IMG/VR virus record: IMGVR_UViG_3300015263_001697
Location: 1 to 22,312 of that record
Strand: one strand, 5' to 3'
Origin: a virus
DNA length: 22,312 bases
This document shows positions 1 through 5,501 of this stretch, in pieces; the stretch's first letter is position 1, and each line of letters begins with the position of its first letter. A program made the translations under genes and the position numbers. The notes beneath the pieces are model-generated. The model saw only the letters and a list, made by a program, of their open reading frames with translations. It did not search any database and had not been told where the DNA came from.

Positions 1-1014
1 TGCCGTGGTCGGCGAGGGAGGGGGCTCCGGGGTATCGACCGATGGCACGCTCACCAGCGTGCCCAGCCGCCCCTTCTCCCCCTCGCACAGATCGTATGTC
101 GATGCCTTCGCGATGTCGGCTTCGCTCATCTCGCGAGCCGCGTATTCGTGCCCTGTGGCGAGCACGCCGGCAGTCGTCGGGCTGATGCCAGCCGTGAACA
201 GGGCCCGCGCTTCTTCGGTGTCCACGGTGTCCAGCGGGCCGTTGACCGCGATGACCAGTCGCACGGCGGCCGTGGGAGCGTTCCACGCGTTCGACTCGGT
301 GGACACAAACGTCGGGGCGGCCGGGGTGTCCCCACCAGCGTAGGGCCCCGGAGCCGACGGTGTGGACGGCGCCGCCACGGCCTCCAGTTTGGCTTTCTTG
401 GGGCGCTTGGCTTTCTTGGCGGGTTCACTCCCGGCCTCCGTGTCATCGTCGGCGGTGGCGTCATTCCCGGCGCCGGAAGGGGCATCGAGGAGTTCATCGA
501 GCGGCCCGACCACTTTGAGCAGCGCTTCGAGCGCTGCATCGGGCTCGAGGGCGCCGAGGTACTCATCGAGGTTGCCTGGGTCCTGCGACTCGAGCTCGGG
601 GATGGCGGGGGCTGGCACGTCGGGGGCGGCGTCGACACCGGGGAGAGGCGTCTGCGCGCGCCGCCGGAGCCACTCCGACTCTTTCGATGTGATGCGGCGT
701 GGCTCGCCCACCACCTCGTTCGTGTCCTCGCGAACGACGTAGACCATGCCCGCATCGGTGTCGATCTCGACACGGCAGTCGACTCCGACGAAAATGGTCT
801 TCGCTTCCCATCGCGGAAGCAAGCCGAAGATGTCCTCGTCGATCCGCTTCACCTTGTCGCCAAGGACTTTGGTGGCGGCGGCCTTCAGCGCTTTGACCTC
901 TTTGTGGCGCCGCAGCAGCCTTTTTACCGCTTGCCCAATGCGGAGATCCTCCTCCGCCGTCATCTTCGTCTCGACCGTGCGGCGTGCGGTCCCCATCAAG
1001 ATCCGATCTGCCAT
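1..1014 (-). CDS. Hypothetical phage protein, C-terminus cut by window edge
   Basis: I do not recognise a function. The reading frame is open from an ATG at 1014 to the window edge, giving 338 residues without a stop. A GAGGAG ribosome site lies about 6 bases upstream of the ATG. The N-terminal third (residues about 15-60) is Lys/Arg-rich and probably helical. It is followed by a likely beta hairpin around residues 75-105 with the pattern C-R-V-E-I-D-T-D-A-G, then R-E-D-T-N-E-V-V, then I-T-S-K-E, a pattern I associate with unassigned phage proteins. Residues about 120-230 are Pro/Ala/Asp-rich with a Lys-rich patch (KKAKRPKKAK), probably a flexible linker to a second domain starting near residue 240. 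It is the only long leftward gene here and diverges from the next gene across paired promoters. Forward-strand frames here lack the GC3 bias that this frame shows. Confidence 0.8.
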   Translation of the reverse strand, partial: MADRILMGTARRTVETKMTAEEDLRIGQAVKRLLRRHKEVKALKAAATKVLGDKVKRIDEDIFGLLPRWEAKTIFVGVDCRVEIDTDAGMVYVVREDTNEVVGEPRRITSKESEWLRRRAQTPLPGVDAAPDVPAPAIPELESQDPGNLDEYLGALEPDAALEALLKVVGPLDELLDAPSGAGNDATADDDTEAGSEPAKKAKRPKKAKLEAVAAPSTPSAPGPYAGGDTPAAPTFVSTESNAWNAPTAAVRLVIAVNGPLDTVDTEEARALFTAGISPTTAGVLATGHEYAAREMSEADIAKASTYDLCEGEKGRLGTLVSVPSVDTPEPPPSPTTA

Positions 1015-1068
1015 GTAATCTCCTCGTTTTGCGTGGCGCCCACGAGCGGCGCACCCTCGTGATGCGGC

Positions 1069-1097
1069 AGGCTAACCACTCTGTCGGCTCTCCGCAA
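1069..1097 (-). promoter_or_regulatory. Leftward promoter of the gene at 1-1014, TGGT|TA class
   Basis: Read on the minus strand: TTGCGG (1092-1097), 17-base spacer, TAGCCT (1069-1074). The last four spacer bases are TGGT. Predicted start near 1062 gives a leader of about 48 bases containing the GAGGAG ribosome site. It shares TGGT|TA with the forward promoter 14 bases away. Both hexamers are poor sigma-70 matches, so support comes mainly from the shared motif and position. Confidence 0.5.
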
Positions 1098-1110
1098 GTC
1101 GACAATGCCC

Positions 1111-1139
1111 TTGACACGTCGCCGCGGCATGGTTAGGGT
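1111..1139 (+). promoter_or_regulatory. Rightward promoter, perfect TTGACA -35, TGGT|TA class
   Basis: TTGACA (1111-1116), 17-base spacer ending ATGGT, then TAGGGT (1134-1139). The predicted start near 1146 precedes the ATG at 1153. The block from ATGCCC through TGGTTA closely resembles the promoter at 16670-16698. It implies that the upstream in-frame ATG at 1105 is not the start of the next gene. Confidence 0.65.
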
Positions 1140-1152
1140 CAAACCGGAAGCA

Positions 1153-1602
1153 ATGACCACCTATTTCGACCAAATGGAGGAGGCGCTCCGGGCGGTGGAC
1201 ACTGGGTCCACCGAGGCGATGGACATGCTCTGGGACATCGACGCGCGCATCGTCCGCGACGTCTCCTTGGCTGCGGTCTTTCCGCCTGTACCGGCACGCG
1301 GCGCGAGCCCCGCTCGTGGTGGATGTCCACCCGCGTTCGCACGTGCGATCCATCGCATGGTGGCGGAGCATAGCCTTGTGGCGTGGGACGGGCGGCCGAA
1401 TGGGCCAGACTATCCCGACGAGCGCGCCCACCGAGACGCGCTGCTTCAGATGGCGTGGAATTTGCATCTTCTTTTTCACGACCTTGCCCACGACCCGGAT
1501 TGGCCCTACGGTGACAACCCCATCGTACCCCTGGACTACCTGTTGGGCGACGCCGCCGAGGGGTGGGACGAGTTCATCCCAACACCGGAACTCCTGCCCT
1601 GA
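1153..1602 (+). CDS. Hypothetical protein, about 149 residues
   Basis: Function not recognised. The protein is acidic and Trp/Asp-rich, predicted soluble, with no signal peptide, membrane segment or cysteine cluster. Readable stretches are a helical N-terminus (MTTYFDQMEEALRAVD), a Pro/Arg-rich turn near residues 47-60, and an aromatic C-terminal half (MAWNLHLLFHDLAHDPDW). The frame is open from an ATG at 1105, but that codon lies upstream of the promoter -35 at 1111. I therefore choose the ATG at 1153, preceded by GGAAG at an unusually short 2-base spacing; an ATG at 1129 is also in frame. The stop is followed 2 bases later by the HAD phosphatase start, so the two are probably cotranscribed. 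Confidence 0.75.
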   Translation: MTTYFDQMEEALRAVDTGSTEAMDMLWDIDARIVRDVSLAAVFPPVPARGASPARGGCPPAFARAIHRMVAEHSLVAWDGRPNGPDYPDERAHRDALLQMAWNLHLLFHDLAHDPDWPYGDNPIVPLDYLLGDAAEGWDEFIPTPELLP

Positions 1603-1604
1603 AC

Positions 1605-2141
1605 ATGCTCTATATTTTTGACGCAGACGGGACGCTTCGGCGATGCCTGGTTCCGACACAGCCGTGTCCTCACACCCAGGCAGAGTGGGCGCTCATGCCC
1701 GGGGTACTACAGCGGATGGCGCAGATCGACTGGACAGCCAACAACTTCGGCATAGCGAGCAACCAAGCCGGTGTCGGGAAGGGCCTGCTGTCCGAAGTGG
1801 TGGCGCTGGAGTTGTTGGTGTCCCTCGCGCACACGGTGACTGGCCAGTGGCCGCCCGTCGGCGCCGTGCGGATGTGCCCTCACAACCACCACGTAGACAC
1901 ATGTTGGTGTCGCAAACCGTCGCCGTGGATGCTTTGGGAGATCATGCGTTGCTATGGTGTCCCTCGCGCGGCGGACGGGACGGTGAGGAGCGATGTCATG
2001 TTTGTCGGTGACATGGACACCGACCGTCAAGCTGCCCTTGGGGCGCGGGTGATGTTCACGTGGGCCTGGGACTTTTTCGGGTCAACCAAGGAGGCGTGGG
2101 AGCGCGCCATCGGCTACGTGCCGACTTCGGGCCCGTCGTGA
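1605..2141 (+). CDS. HAD-superfamily phosphatase, GmhB/HisB-N-like
   Basis: This is a predicted phosphomonoesterase using an aspartyl-phosphate intermediate. Motif I is FDADGT (nucleophile D6, acid D8), motif II is the Ser of SNQAG (S52), motif III is K104 in CRKP, and motif IV is GDMDTD (D136, D140). Between them C91, H93, C100 and C102 form the structural zinc site typical of the GmhB/histidinol-phosphatase branch. At 178 residues it is close to the usual size (about 190) and looks intact. Related phage enzymes may act on nucleotides, DNA 3' ends or sugars; the substrate cannot be told from sequence. The start is the ATG beginning MLYIFDADGT, placed 2 bases after the preceding stop; an upstream in-frame ATG at 1563 would lie inside the previous gene. 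The stop overlaps the next gene's GTG by 4 bases. Confidence 0.85.
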   Translation: MLYIFDADGTLRRCLVPTQPCPHTQAEWALMPGVLQRMAQIDWTANNFGIASNQAGVGKGLLSEVVALELLVSLAHTVTGQWPPVGAVRMCPHNHHVDTCWCRKPSPWMLWEIMRCYGVPRAADGTVRSDVMFVGDMDTDRQAALGARVMFTWAWDFFGSTKEAWERAIGYVPTSGPS

Positions 2142-2515
2142 CCACATCCATCCACGCTCGCTCGCGATCCGTGGACCTATGGCGCATCATGTACGCTGCG
2201 CGCGGGGCCGCTCCGGGGCGATGGTCGGCGGAGCAGACCGCGGCGCATCAGGAGTGGGAGCGGCGGGTTGAGATGGCCGACCACGAGCACGGCGCGGGGG
2301 CAAGCGCCGGCAAGGCGGCGCGGTACGACGCGTACGCGGCTGGGCGCGAGGACGAGGAGGCTGTCCGATGCGAGGACATCCGAATCGCGCGCGAGCTTTA
2401 CCACGCGCTCGAGTCGGCGCTTGCGCGGCCCGACCGGGCAATTGACATATTGCGTGACGCCCTGCGCAGCATGACTTTGCGGGACGTCATGCGCTTGCGA
2501 CCGGGGACACGGTGA
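2138..2515 (+). CDS. Hypothetical helical protein, about 125 residues
   Basis: Function not recognised. The chosen start is a GTG overlapping the HAD gene stop (GTGA), the same coupling used at its own 3' end with the next gene; an ATG at 2189 (MYAARG) is a plausible alternative. The product is Ala/Arg/Glu-rich and mostly helical, with WSAEQTAAHQEWERRVEMADHEHG in the middle and RELYHALESALARPDRAIDILRDALRS near the end. It has no cysteine motif or membrane segment. It lies between the phosphatase and the JAMM protease and is presumably translated with them. Confidence 0.65.
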   Translation: MTTSIHARSRSVDLWRIMYAARGAAPGRWSAEQTAAHQEWERRVEMADHEHGAGASAGKAARYDAYAAGREDEEAVRCEDIRIARELYHALESALARPDRAIDILRDALRSMTLRDVMRLRPGTR

Positions 2516-3075
2516 GGGTTCACAGCACGTGGCTGGGCGACAGCGCGTGTGCAGGACGTCCACTGCCGTCCTTTACGGTTCGCATCGGCCTCGGTGCCTA
2601 CCGGGCCATGGTCGCCTTCGCGCGACGGGCGTGGCCCAACGAGACGGGCAGCGCGCTTGTGGGCACGTGCTCGGACGACGGCTTGGTTGCCACCGTGGTG
2701 CGCGTCATGCCCCGCGAGTTCGTGGCGATCGGCGGCCCGCGGGACTGCCTGGTGGGAAACATGCCCGGGGAGCGCGATTACTTTGCCCGGCTGTTCCAGC
2801 GCAGCCGTGGTCGGGTGTTTTTCGCCGGGGCATGGCATAGCCACCCCGGTGGCGCCGCCCGGTTGAGCGAGGTGGACTGGTACGCGGCGCAACGGATCGC
2901 GGAGACCCCCGCCGCGGAATGCCCGGTGGTGATTCTCGCGGTGCTTGCGCTCGCCACAAACGGAGAGGCGTCGCTCGGGGTGAACGTGTATTCGCGGAAA
3001 GATGGTCGAATACCACTGCTGCGCGTAGAGCTGCGCGTAGACGGGGCGCCGGAGGAGTGTCATGGGCATCGATGA
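2512..3075 (+). CDS. Stand-alone JAB/MPN (JAMM) metalloprotease-like protein
   Basis: The signature is complete: E44 in NETGSALVG, then HSHP (H109, H111), six residues, S119 and D122, i.e. HxHPx6SxxD. These residues hold the catalytic zinc in JAMM isopeptidases. The arrangement resembles the prokaryotic JAB branch seen beside E1/E2-like ubiquitin-type systems and in integrative elements, rather than tail-tip peptidases, because there is no NlpC/P60 part. At 187 residues it is a single domain. No ThiF/E1, E2 or ubiquitin-like gene is visible in this window, so the substrate may be a host conjugate. Removing a host defence conjugate (as CBASS Cap3 does) is one possibility, which is inference only. 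The start is a GTG overlapping the previous stop by 4 bases; the 3' end overlaps the methylase start by 14 bases. Confidence 0.8.
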   Translation: MRVHSTWLGDSACAGRPLPSFTVRIGLGAYRAMVAFARRAWPNETGSALVGTCSDDGLVATVVRVMPREFVAIGGPRDCLVGNMPGERDYFARLFQRSRGRVFFAGAWHSHPGGAARLSEVDWYAAQRIAETPAAECPVVILAVLALATNGEASLGVNVYSRKDGRIPLLRVELRVDGAPEECHGHR

Positions 3076-4342
3076 CCTGGTGGGGTGTTATCCGGCGTTT
3101 GGCGGCAAGCGCGACCCAGCGCCGGAGGTGTGGCGCAGGTTTGGCCGGGTCAGGCAGTACATCGAGCCCTGTTGCTTTTCGGCGGCGGTCTTGCTGCTCG
3201 CTCCCGAGCCAGCGTCGCTCGAGGTGATTGGTGACGTAAACGGATTTGTCGCCAATTTCTGGAGGGCGGTCAAGCACCAGCCGGGAGAGGTGGCGCGGTG
3301 GGCGGACTACCCCGTGTCGCACATCGACCTTGGGGCGCGGCATGTGTGGCTCATGGCGCAGCGCGACCGGCTCGGGGCGAGTCTACAGGACCCCGACTGG
3401 CCGGGTGATGCCAAGGTCGCCGGTTGGTGGTTGTGGGGTCAGTGCTGCTGGATCGGGTCCGGGTGGTGCGAGTGGACGGGGGAGGTGCCTCACGTCGCGG
3501 ATGCTGGGCTCGGCGTGCAAGCGATCGGGAAGGTGCCTCACGTGACCGACGGCGGGCAGGGTGTACAGCCTGTACACCCTGCGTCGATGAGCATCCAGGC
3601 GCTGGGTAAGATCCCACTGGTGGGCAATGCCGGCCGGGGGATACAGCCTGTATCCCCCGGCGAGGACGTGGAACAATCCACTGCTGGCTGTGTACAGGCG
3701 CTCGGCAAGACACCACTGGTCACCACCGGCAAGGGGGTTCAGGCCATGGGGCAGATCCCGTTCCTAAGCACTCCGGGGATGGGTGTGCAGGCCAGCGGCC
3801 ACGTCACCCATCCCCGGAGTGTCGACAGCATCCAAGCGATGGGCCAGATCCCGCTCGTTGGCAACGCTGGCAGGGGCGTGCAGCCTGCACGCCCCTCATC
3901 CCTTGTGGACGCGGTGCTCGACATCCCGGGCGACTTGCTCACGTCGGCGGGACGCGTCGCGTGGGTATGGCTTCATCGCCTCGCTGCTCGGCTCGAGCGG
4001 GTGCGCGTCATCCACGGCGACTGGACGCGTACGCTCAACCATCACTACGGTGGTGACGACACGGCGGTATTCCTCGATCCGCCCTACGAGGGCTACGAGG
4101 GGCTGTACCGGGCGGGATCAATCGCACAGGCTATGGCCGAGTGGGCGCGTGCCAACGCAAACCTAAAGGTCGCGCTTTGTGGCCACGGGGGCGACTACGA
4201 CATGCCCGGCTGGGACGTGTACAAGTGGAGCCGTAGGCGGAACACCTACGGTGGTGCCGGCACGAAGGACGCTGAGTGCATCTGGTTCTCGCCAGCGTGC
4301 CTTAAGCCGAGGACGGCGGGAAGGCAGACGAGTCTGTTTTGA
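3062..4342 (+). CDS. D12-class DNA adenine methylase-like protein with repeat-filled insert
   Basis: The N-terminus FGGKR (residues 13-17) and VIGDVNGFVANFWRAV (55-70), motif IV DPPY (339-342) and the C-terminal IWFSPACL identify the Dam/D12 family, which transfers a methyl group from SAM to adenine N6. Motif I is odd: relatives usually read EPFFGSGAVLL, whereas this protein reads EPCCFSAAVLL (35-45), losing both glycines of the SAM-binding loop; activity is therefore uncertain. Residues 139-280, after GWWLWGQCCWIGSGWC, are a repeat array built on K/Q-I-P-L-V-x3-G-x-G-V-Q-A-M/L-G in the target-recognition region. I recall similar repeats in other phage methylases. The DNA of this insert holds four perfect inverted repeats. 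A plausible role is self-protection of phage DNA or competition with restriction. The start ATG at 3062 lies inside the JAMM gene. Confidence 0.85.
   Translation: MGIDDLVGCYPAFGGKRDPAPEVWRRFGRVRQYIEPCCFSAAVLLLAPEPASLEVIGDVNGFVANFWRAVKHQPGEVARWADYPVSHIDLGARHVWLMAQRDRLGASLQDPDWPGDAKVAGWWLWGQCCWIGSGWCEWTGEVPHVADAGLGVQAIGKVPHVTDGGQGVQPVHPASMSIQALGKIPLVGNAGRGIQPVSPGEDVEQSTAGCVQALGKTPLVTTGKGVQAMGQIPFLSTPGMGVQASGHVTHPRSVDSIQAMGQIPLVGNAGRGVQPARPSSLVDAVLDIPGDLLTSAGRVAWVWLHRLAARLERVRVIHGDWTRTLNHHYGGDDTAVFLDPPYEGYEGLYRAGSIAQAMAEWARANANLKVALCGHGGDYDMPGWDVYKWSRRRNTYGGAGTKDAECIWFSPACLKPRTAGRQTSLF
3556..3582. repeat. Perfect palindrome 1 in the methylase gene
   Basis: The 13-base arm GCAGGGTGTACAG (3556-3568) is followed by a single C (3569) and its exact inverse complement (3570-3582). 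It encodes the G-V-Q-P-V-H-P region. The centre CAG-C-CTG is shared with palindromes 2 and 4, while the outer arm differs. Confidence 0.95.
3633..3661. repeat. Perfect palindrome 2 in the methylase gene
   Basis: The 14-base arm GCCGGGGGATACAG (3633-3646), single centre C (3647) and exact inverse complement (3648-3661). It encodes the G-R-G-I-Q-P-V-S-P-G region. Against palindrome 1 the arms differ, yet both sides changed together so pairing is kept. Confidence 0.95.
3769..3821. repeat. 17-bp inverted repeat 3 in the methylase gene
   Basis: The arm CACTCCGGGGATGGGTG (3769-3785) is perfectly repeated in inverse at 3805-3821. The 19-base loop itself contains a GGCC-AGC-GGCC hairpin (3790-3800). 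It is the longest perfect arm seen in the window. It encodes the P-G-M-G-V-Q-A-S-G-H-V-T-H-P-R-S region. Confidence 0.95.
3872..3896. repeat. Perfect palindrome 4 in the methylase gene
   Basis: The 12-base arm AGGGGCGTGCAG (3872-3883), centre C (3884), exact inverse complement (3885-3896). It encodes the G-R-G-V-Q-P-A-R-P region and shares the CAG-C-CTG centre. Confidence 0.95.
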
Positions 4343-4743
4343 TTGGCGCGCGGTCGAGCACTGGCATGTTGAGCAACACGGTGTTGCCGCAATTCGTGCA
4401 GATGAGTGCCACACACGAAAGCGCCATCGCTTTGCCCCCCTGCGGGATCGTAGCGCCCGTTGAACGCGGCGCGTGCTGCCTCCCAGTCGTGGCCTGCGTA
4501 CACCAACTCGGCGTGGGCCCGGATGCGGCGGTACGCCTCACGGCTGCCGAATGGCGCGTCACCGCGCGCGCTGTCCGCCTCGGTGCTGCCGGTGCCGACG
4601 GGCCAGCGGTAGACTTCGAGACGGGCGGGGCGGCCGAGCCCCCAGACCAGCAGCAGTTGGTGGTGCTGGTGGAAGTTTTCTTGGGCGTAGCCGAACAGCG
4701 CGAGGCCGCGGCGACGCCGCCATCGGGTGACGGTGGATGTCAT
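4246..4743 (-). CDS. Leftward hypothetical gene, probably frame-broken near 4435-4440
   Basis: Function not recognised. Starting from the ATG at 4743 the frame reads MTSTVTRWRRRRGLALFGYAQ and onward with strong GC3 bias for about 97-100 codons, as far as the RYDPAGG region near 4440. Beyond that the bias vanishes and the residues become Gln/His-rich, while the frame one base over begins coding convincingly (see 4302-4427). The break falls on a run of six G on the coding strand (4435-4440). The likely native product therefore joins this N-terminus to the CTNCGN C-terminus. The stated 3' end at 4246 is simply where this frame stops, overlapping the methylase 3' end in antisense; I doubt that tail is used. 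The predicted promoter puts the transcript start on the ATG. Confidence 0.5.
   Translation of the reverse strand: MTSTVTRWRRRRGLALFGYAQENFHQHHQLLLVWGLGRPARLEVYRWPVGTGSTEADSARGDAPFGSREAYRRIRAHAELVYAGHDWEAARAAFNGRYDPAGGQSDGAFVCGTHLHELRQHRVAQHASARPRANQNRLVCLPAVLGLRHAGENQMHSASFVPAPP
4302..4427 (-). CDS. Small zinc-ribbon-like protein or C-terminal exon-like part of the preceding frame
   Basis: Read from an ATG at 4427 this gives 41 residues starting MALSCVALICTNCGNTVLLN. The segment C-V-A-L-I-C-T-N-C-G-N-T followed by a hydrophobic L-L-N-M-P-V-L is typical of the C-terminal end of a widespread small phage/bacterial zinc-ribbon family. Members normally carry an N-terminal CPxCG half that is missing here. 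A purine-rich GGGGGG stretch lies about 8 bases upstream and could serve as ribosome site, so it may be translated alone. More likely it is the C-terminus of the gene starting at 4743, displaced by one base. It runs convergent with the methylase and overlaps its last 41 bases. Confidence 0.6.
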   Translation of the reverse strand: MALSCVALICTNCGNTVLLNMPVLDRAPIKTDSSAFPPSSA

Positions 4744-4749
4744 GTCAAC

Positions 4750-4778
4750 AACGTAACCACCGAGCCATGAGGGGGCAA
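4750..4778 (-). promoter_or_regulatory. Leftward promoter, TGGT|TA class, apparently leaderless
   Basis: On the minus strand: TTGCCC (4773-4778), 17-base spacer ending GGTGGT, TACGTT (4750-4755). Seven bases after the -10 is position 4743, the A of the start codon, and there is no room for a ribosome site. Confidence 0.5.
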
Positions 4779-4802
4779 CGGGCACCAGTGCGGGCTTGCG
4801 CG

Positions 4803-4835
4803 TTGCGCATGTCGTGCGCATGTTACGCGCATGGC
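4803..4835. repeat. Three contiguous 11-bp direct repeats over a gene start, likely operator
   Basis: TTGCGCATGTC (4803-4813), GTGCGCATGTT (4814-4824) and ACGCGCATGGC (4825-4835) share GCGCATG at exactly 11-base spacing, about one helical turn. The last copy contains the start codon of the HPDD gene. This layout suits cooperative binding by a small dimeric regulator, and autoregulation by the adjacent gene is a natural guess. The repeats also overlap the most likely promoter region. Confidence 0.7.
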
Positions 4836-5061
4836 AATGAGCAAGGCCGGTGGCAACTTGGCTCGGGGTCGACCCGCACGTGGTCAGCGCGTGGGCCGCG
4901 CGGTGGTCAACCTCACGATGCACCCCGACGACAAGGCGCTGCTAGGACCACGGGGCAAGCGTGGTCGACGCGTGGCGCTCGCGCTCATGGTGCTACGGAT
5001 CGCGCCGCCCGACTTGGTGGACCGAGCACGGGTGATGGTAGCGGAAAGGGATGAGGCATAG
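4831..5061 (+). CDS. Small HPDD-motif protein, possible ribbon-helix-helix regulator (copy 1)
   Basis: The protein has 76 residues: a basic Gly/Arg-rich N-terminal tail, then RAVVNLTMHPDD, LLGPRGKRGRRVALALMVLRIAP and DLVDRARVMVAERDEA. A short strand followed by two helices suggests a ribbon-helix-helix fold; this is inference, not a database match. It is clearly paralogous to the protein at 10067-10261, which aligns over VxLTxHPDD, GxxxRxVALALxVLxxAPxxLxDxARxxVAxRD. There is no good ribosome site, and ATGs at 4831 and 4837 are both possible starts. The gene start is embedded in three 11-bp direct repeats, consistent with autoregulation. The next gene follows after 3 bases. Confidence 0.75.
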   Translation: MAMSKAGGNLARGRPARGQRVGRAVVNLTMHPDDKALLGPRGKRGRRVALALMVLRIAPPDLVDRARVMVAERDEA

Positions 5062-5064
5062 GCC

Positions 5065-5436
5065 ATGGCTGACGACGCCGGTCACGATCAGATCGTCGAC
5101 GAAACATTGGCCGAACTGGGGCTGACTCGAACGGTGGTCGAGCCCGAAGTCGAGTTCCCCATCGAGCACGCCTGCCCTGGCCCGTTCTGCCCGCACAACC
5201 ACTTCACGGTCGACAAATTCGCTCGTAAAGTCCTCTGTGGCCTTTGCGGCGTCGCGCTTGACCCGATCGACGTGCTCTTTGAGCTTTCGCTCAATCCGAC
5301 ATGGATCAAGCAGGCGTACGTCGAGCGTCGGCGCGTCGATGAAGAGGTGAGGGCGCTCCGTGTTGAAGTGTCCAAACTGCGGGCGGCGAGGCGTGCCGTT
5401 CTCAACAAGTCCAAACCTCCCCAAGGCGCACCATGA
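5065..5436 (+). CDS. Zinc-binding protein with C-terminal coiled coil, 123 residues
   Basis: Function not recognised. The cysteine pattern C-P-G-P-F-C-P-H-N-H (near residues 37-46) followed by C-G-L-C-G (near 58-62) predicts a zinc ribbon or treble clef. The Gly-Val-Ala-Leu-Asp-Pro after the second knuckle is common in such phage proteins. Residues about 80-112 (YVERRRVDEEVRALRVEVSKLRAARRAV) form a charged helix likely to be a coiled coil, so it may dimerise or bind a partner. A GGATGAGG ribosome site precedes the ATG. Its last codons overlap the ATG of a tiny ORF. The position between a putative regulator and the sigma factor hints at a transcriptional role, but that is only context. Confidence 0.75.
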   Translation: MADDAGHDQIVDETLAELGLTRTVVEPEVEFPIEHACPGPFCPHNHFTVDKFARKVLCGLCGVALDPIDVLFELSLNPTWIKQAYVERRRVDEEVRALRVEVSKLRAARRAVLNKSKPPQGAP

Positions 5437-5501
5437 CCGAGGAAAGACCGCTTAGCCGCGGCGAGCTCCTTGACGTCGCGTTGGGCGGACGGCATATCTG
5501 A
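5433..5501 (+). CDS. Tiny 22-codon ORF coupled to the sigma factor gene
   Basis: ATG at 5433 overlaps the preceding stop (ATGA) and its TGA overlaps the sigma factor ATG (TGATG), so it bridges the two genes with no gap. It encodes MTEERPLSRGELLDVALGGRHI. It could be a genuine small protein, or a translated leader that carries ribosomes into the sigma gene, which has no clear ribosome site of its own. I cannot separate these. Confidence 0.45.
   Translation: MTEERPLSRGELLDVALGGRHI

Larger units (their letters stand above)
3480..3900 (+). repeat. In-frame degenerate repeat array in the methylase gene
   Basis: About six units encode variants of KIPLVGNAGRGVQAMG (basic unit 15-16 residues). The first two start with the identical 13-mer AGGTGCCTCACGT at 3483 and 3531, 48 bases apart. 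Units 2, 3 and 5 are longer because extra segments of about 10, 18 and 16 residues sit after the GVQ/GIQ and before the next VQ/IQ-A-L/M-G. Each extra segment begins with the inverse complement of the sequence just before it, so unit length variation and the palindromes are linked. Confidence 0.8.

Noticed and set aside
148-1062. Long forward frame (304 codons) over the left edge
   Set aside because: It is the shadow of the leftward gene. The minus frame from 1014 has a ribosome site, GC3 bias and a protein-like sequence to the window edge.
2441-2470. TTGACA near 2441 as a promoter
   Set aside because: It is inside a gene and no -10-like hexamer occurs at 16-18 bases.
3480-3900. CRISPR-like array
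   Set aside because: The repeats are in frame, degenerate and of unequal length, with palindromes rather than constant repeats and unique spacers; no cas gene is present.
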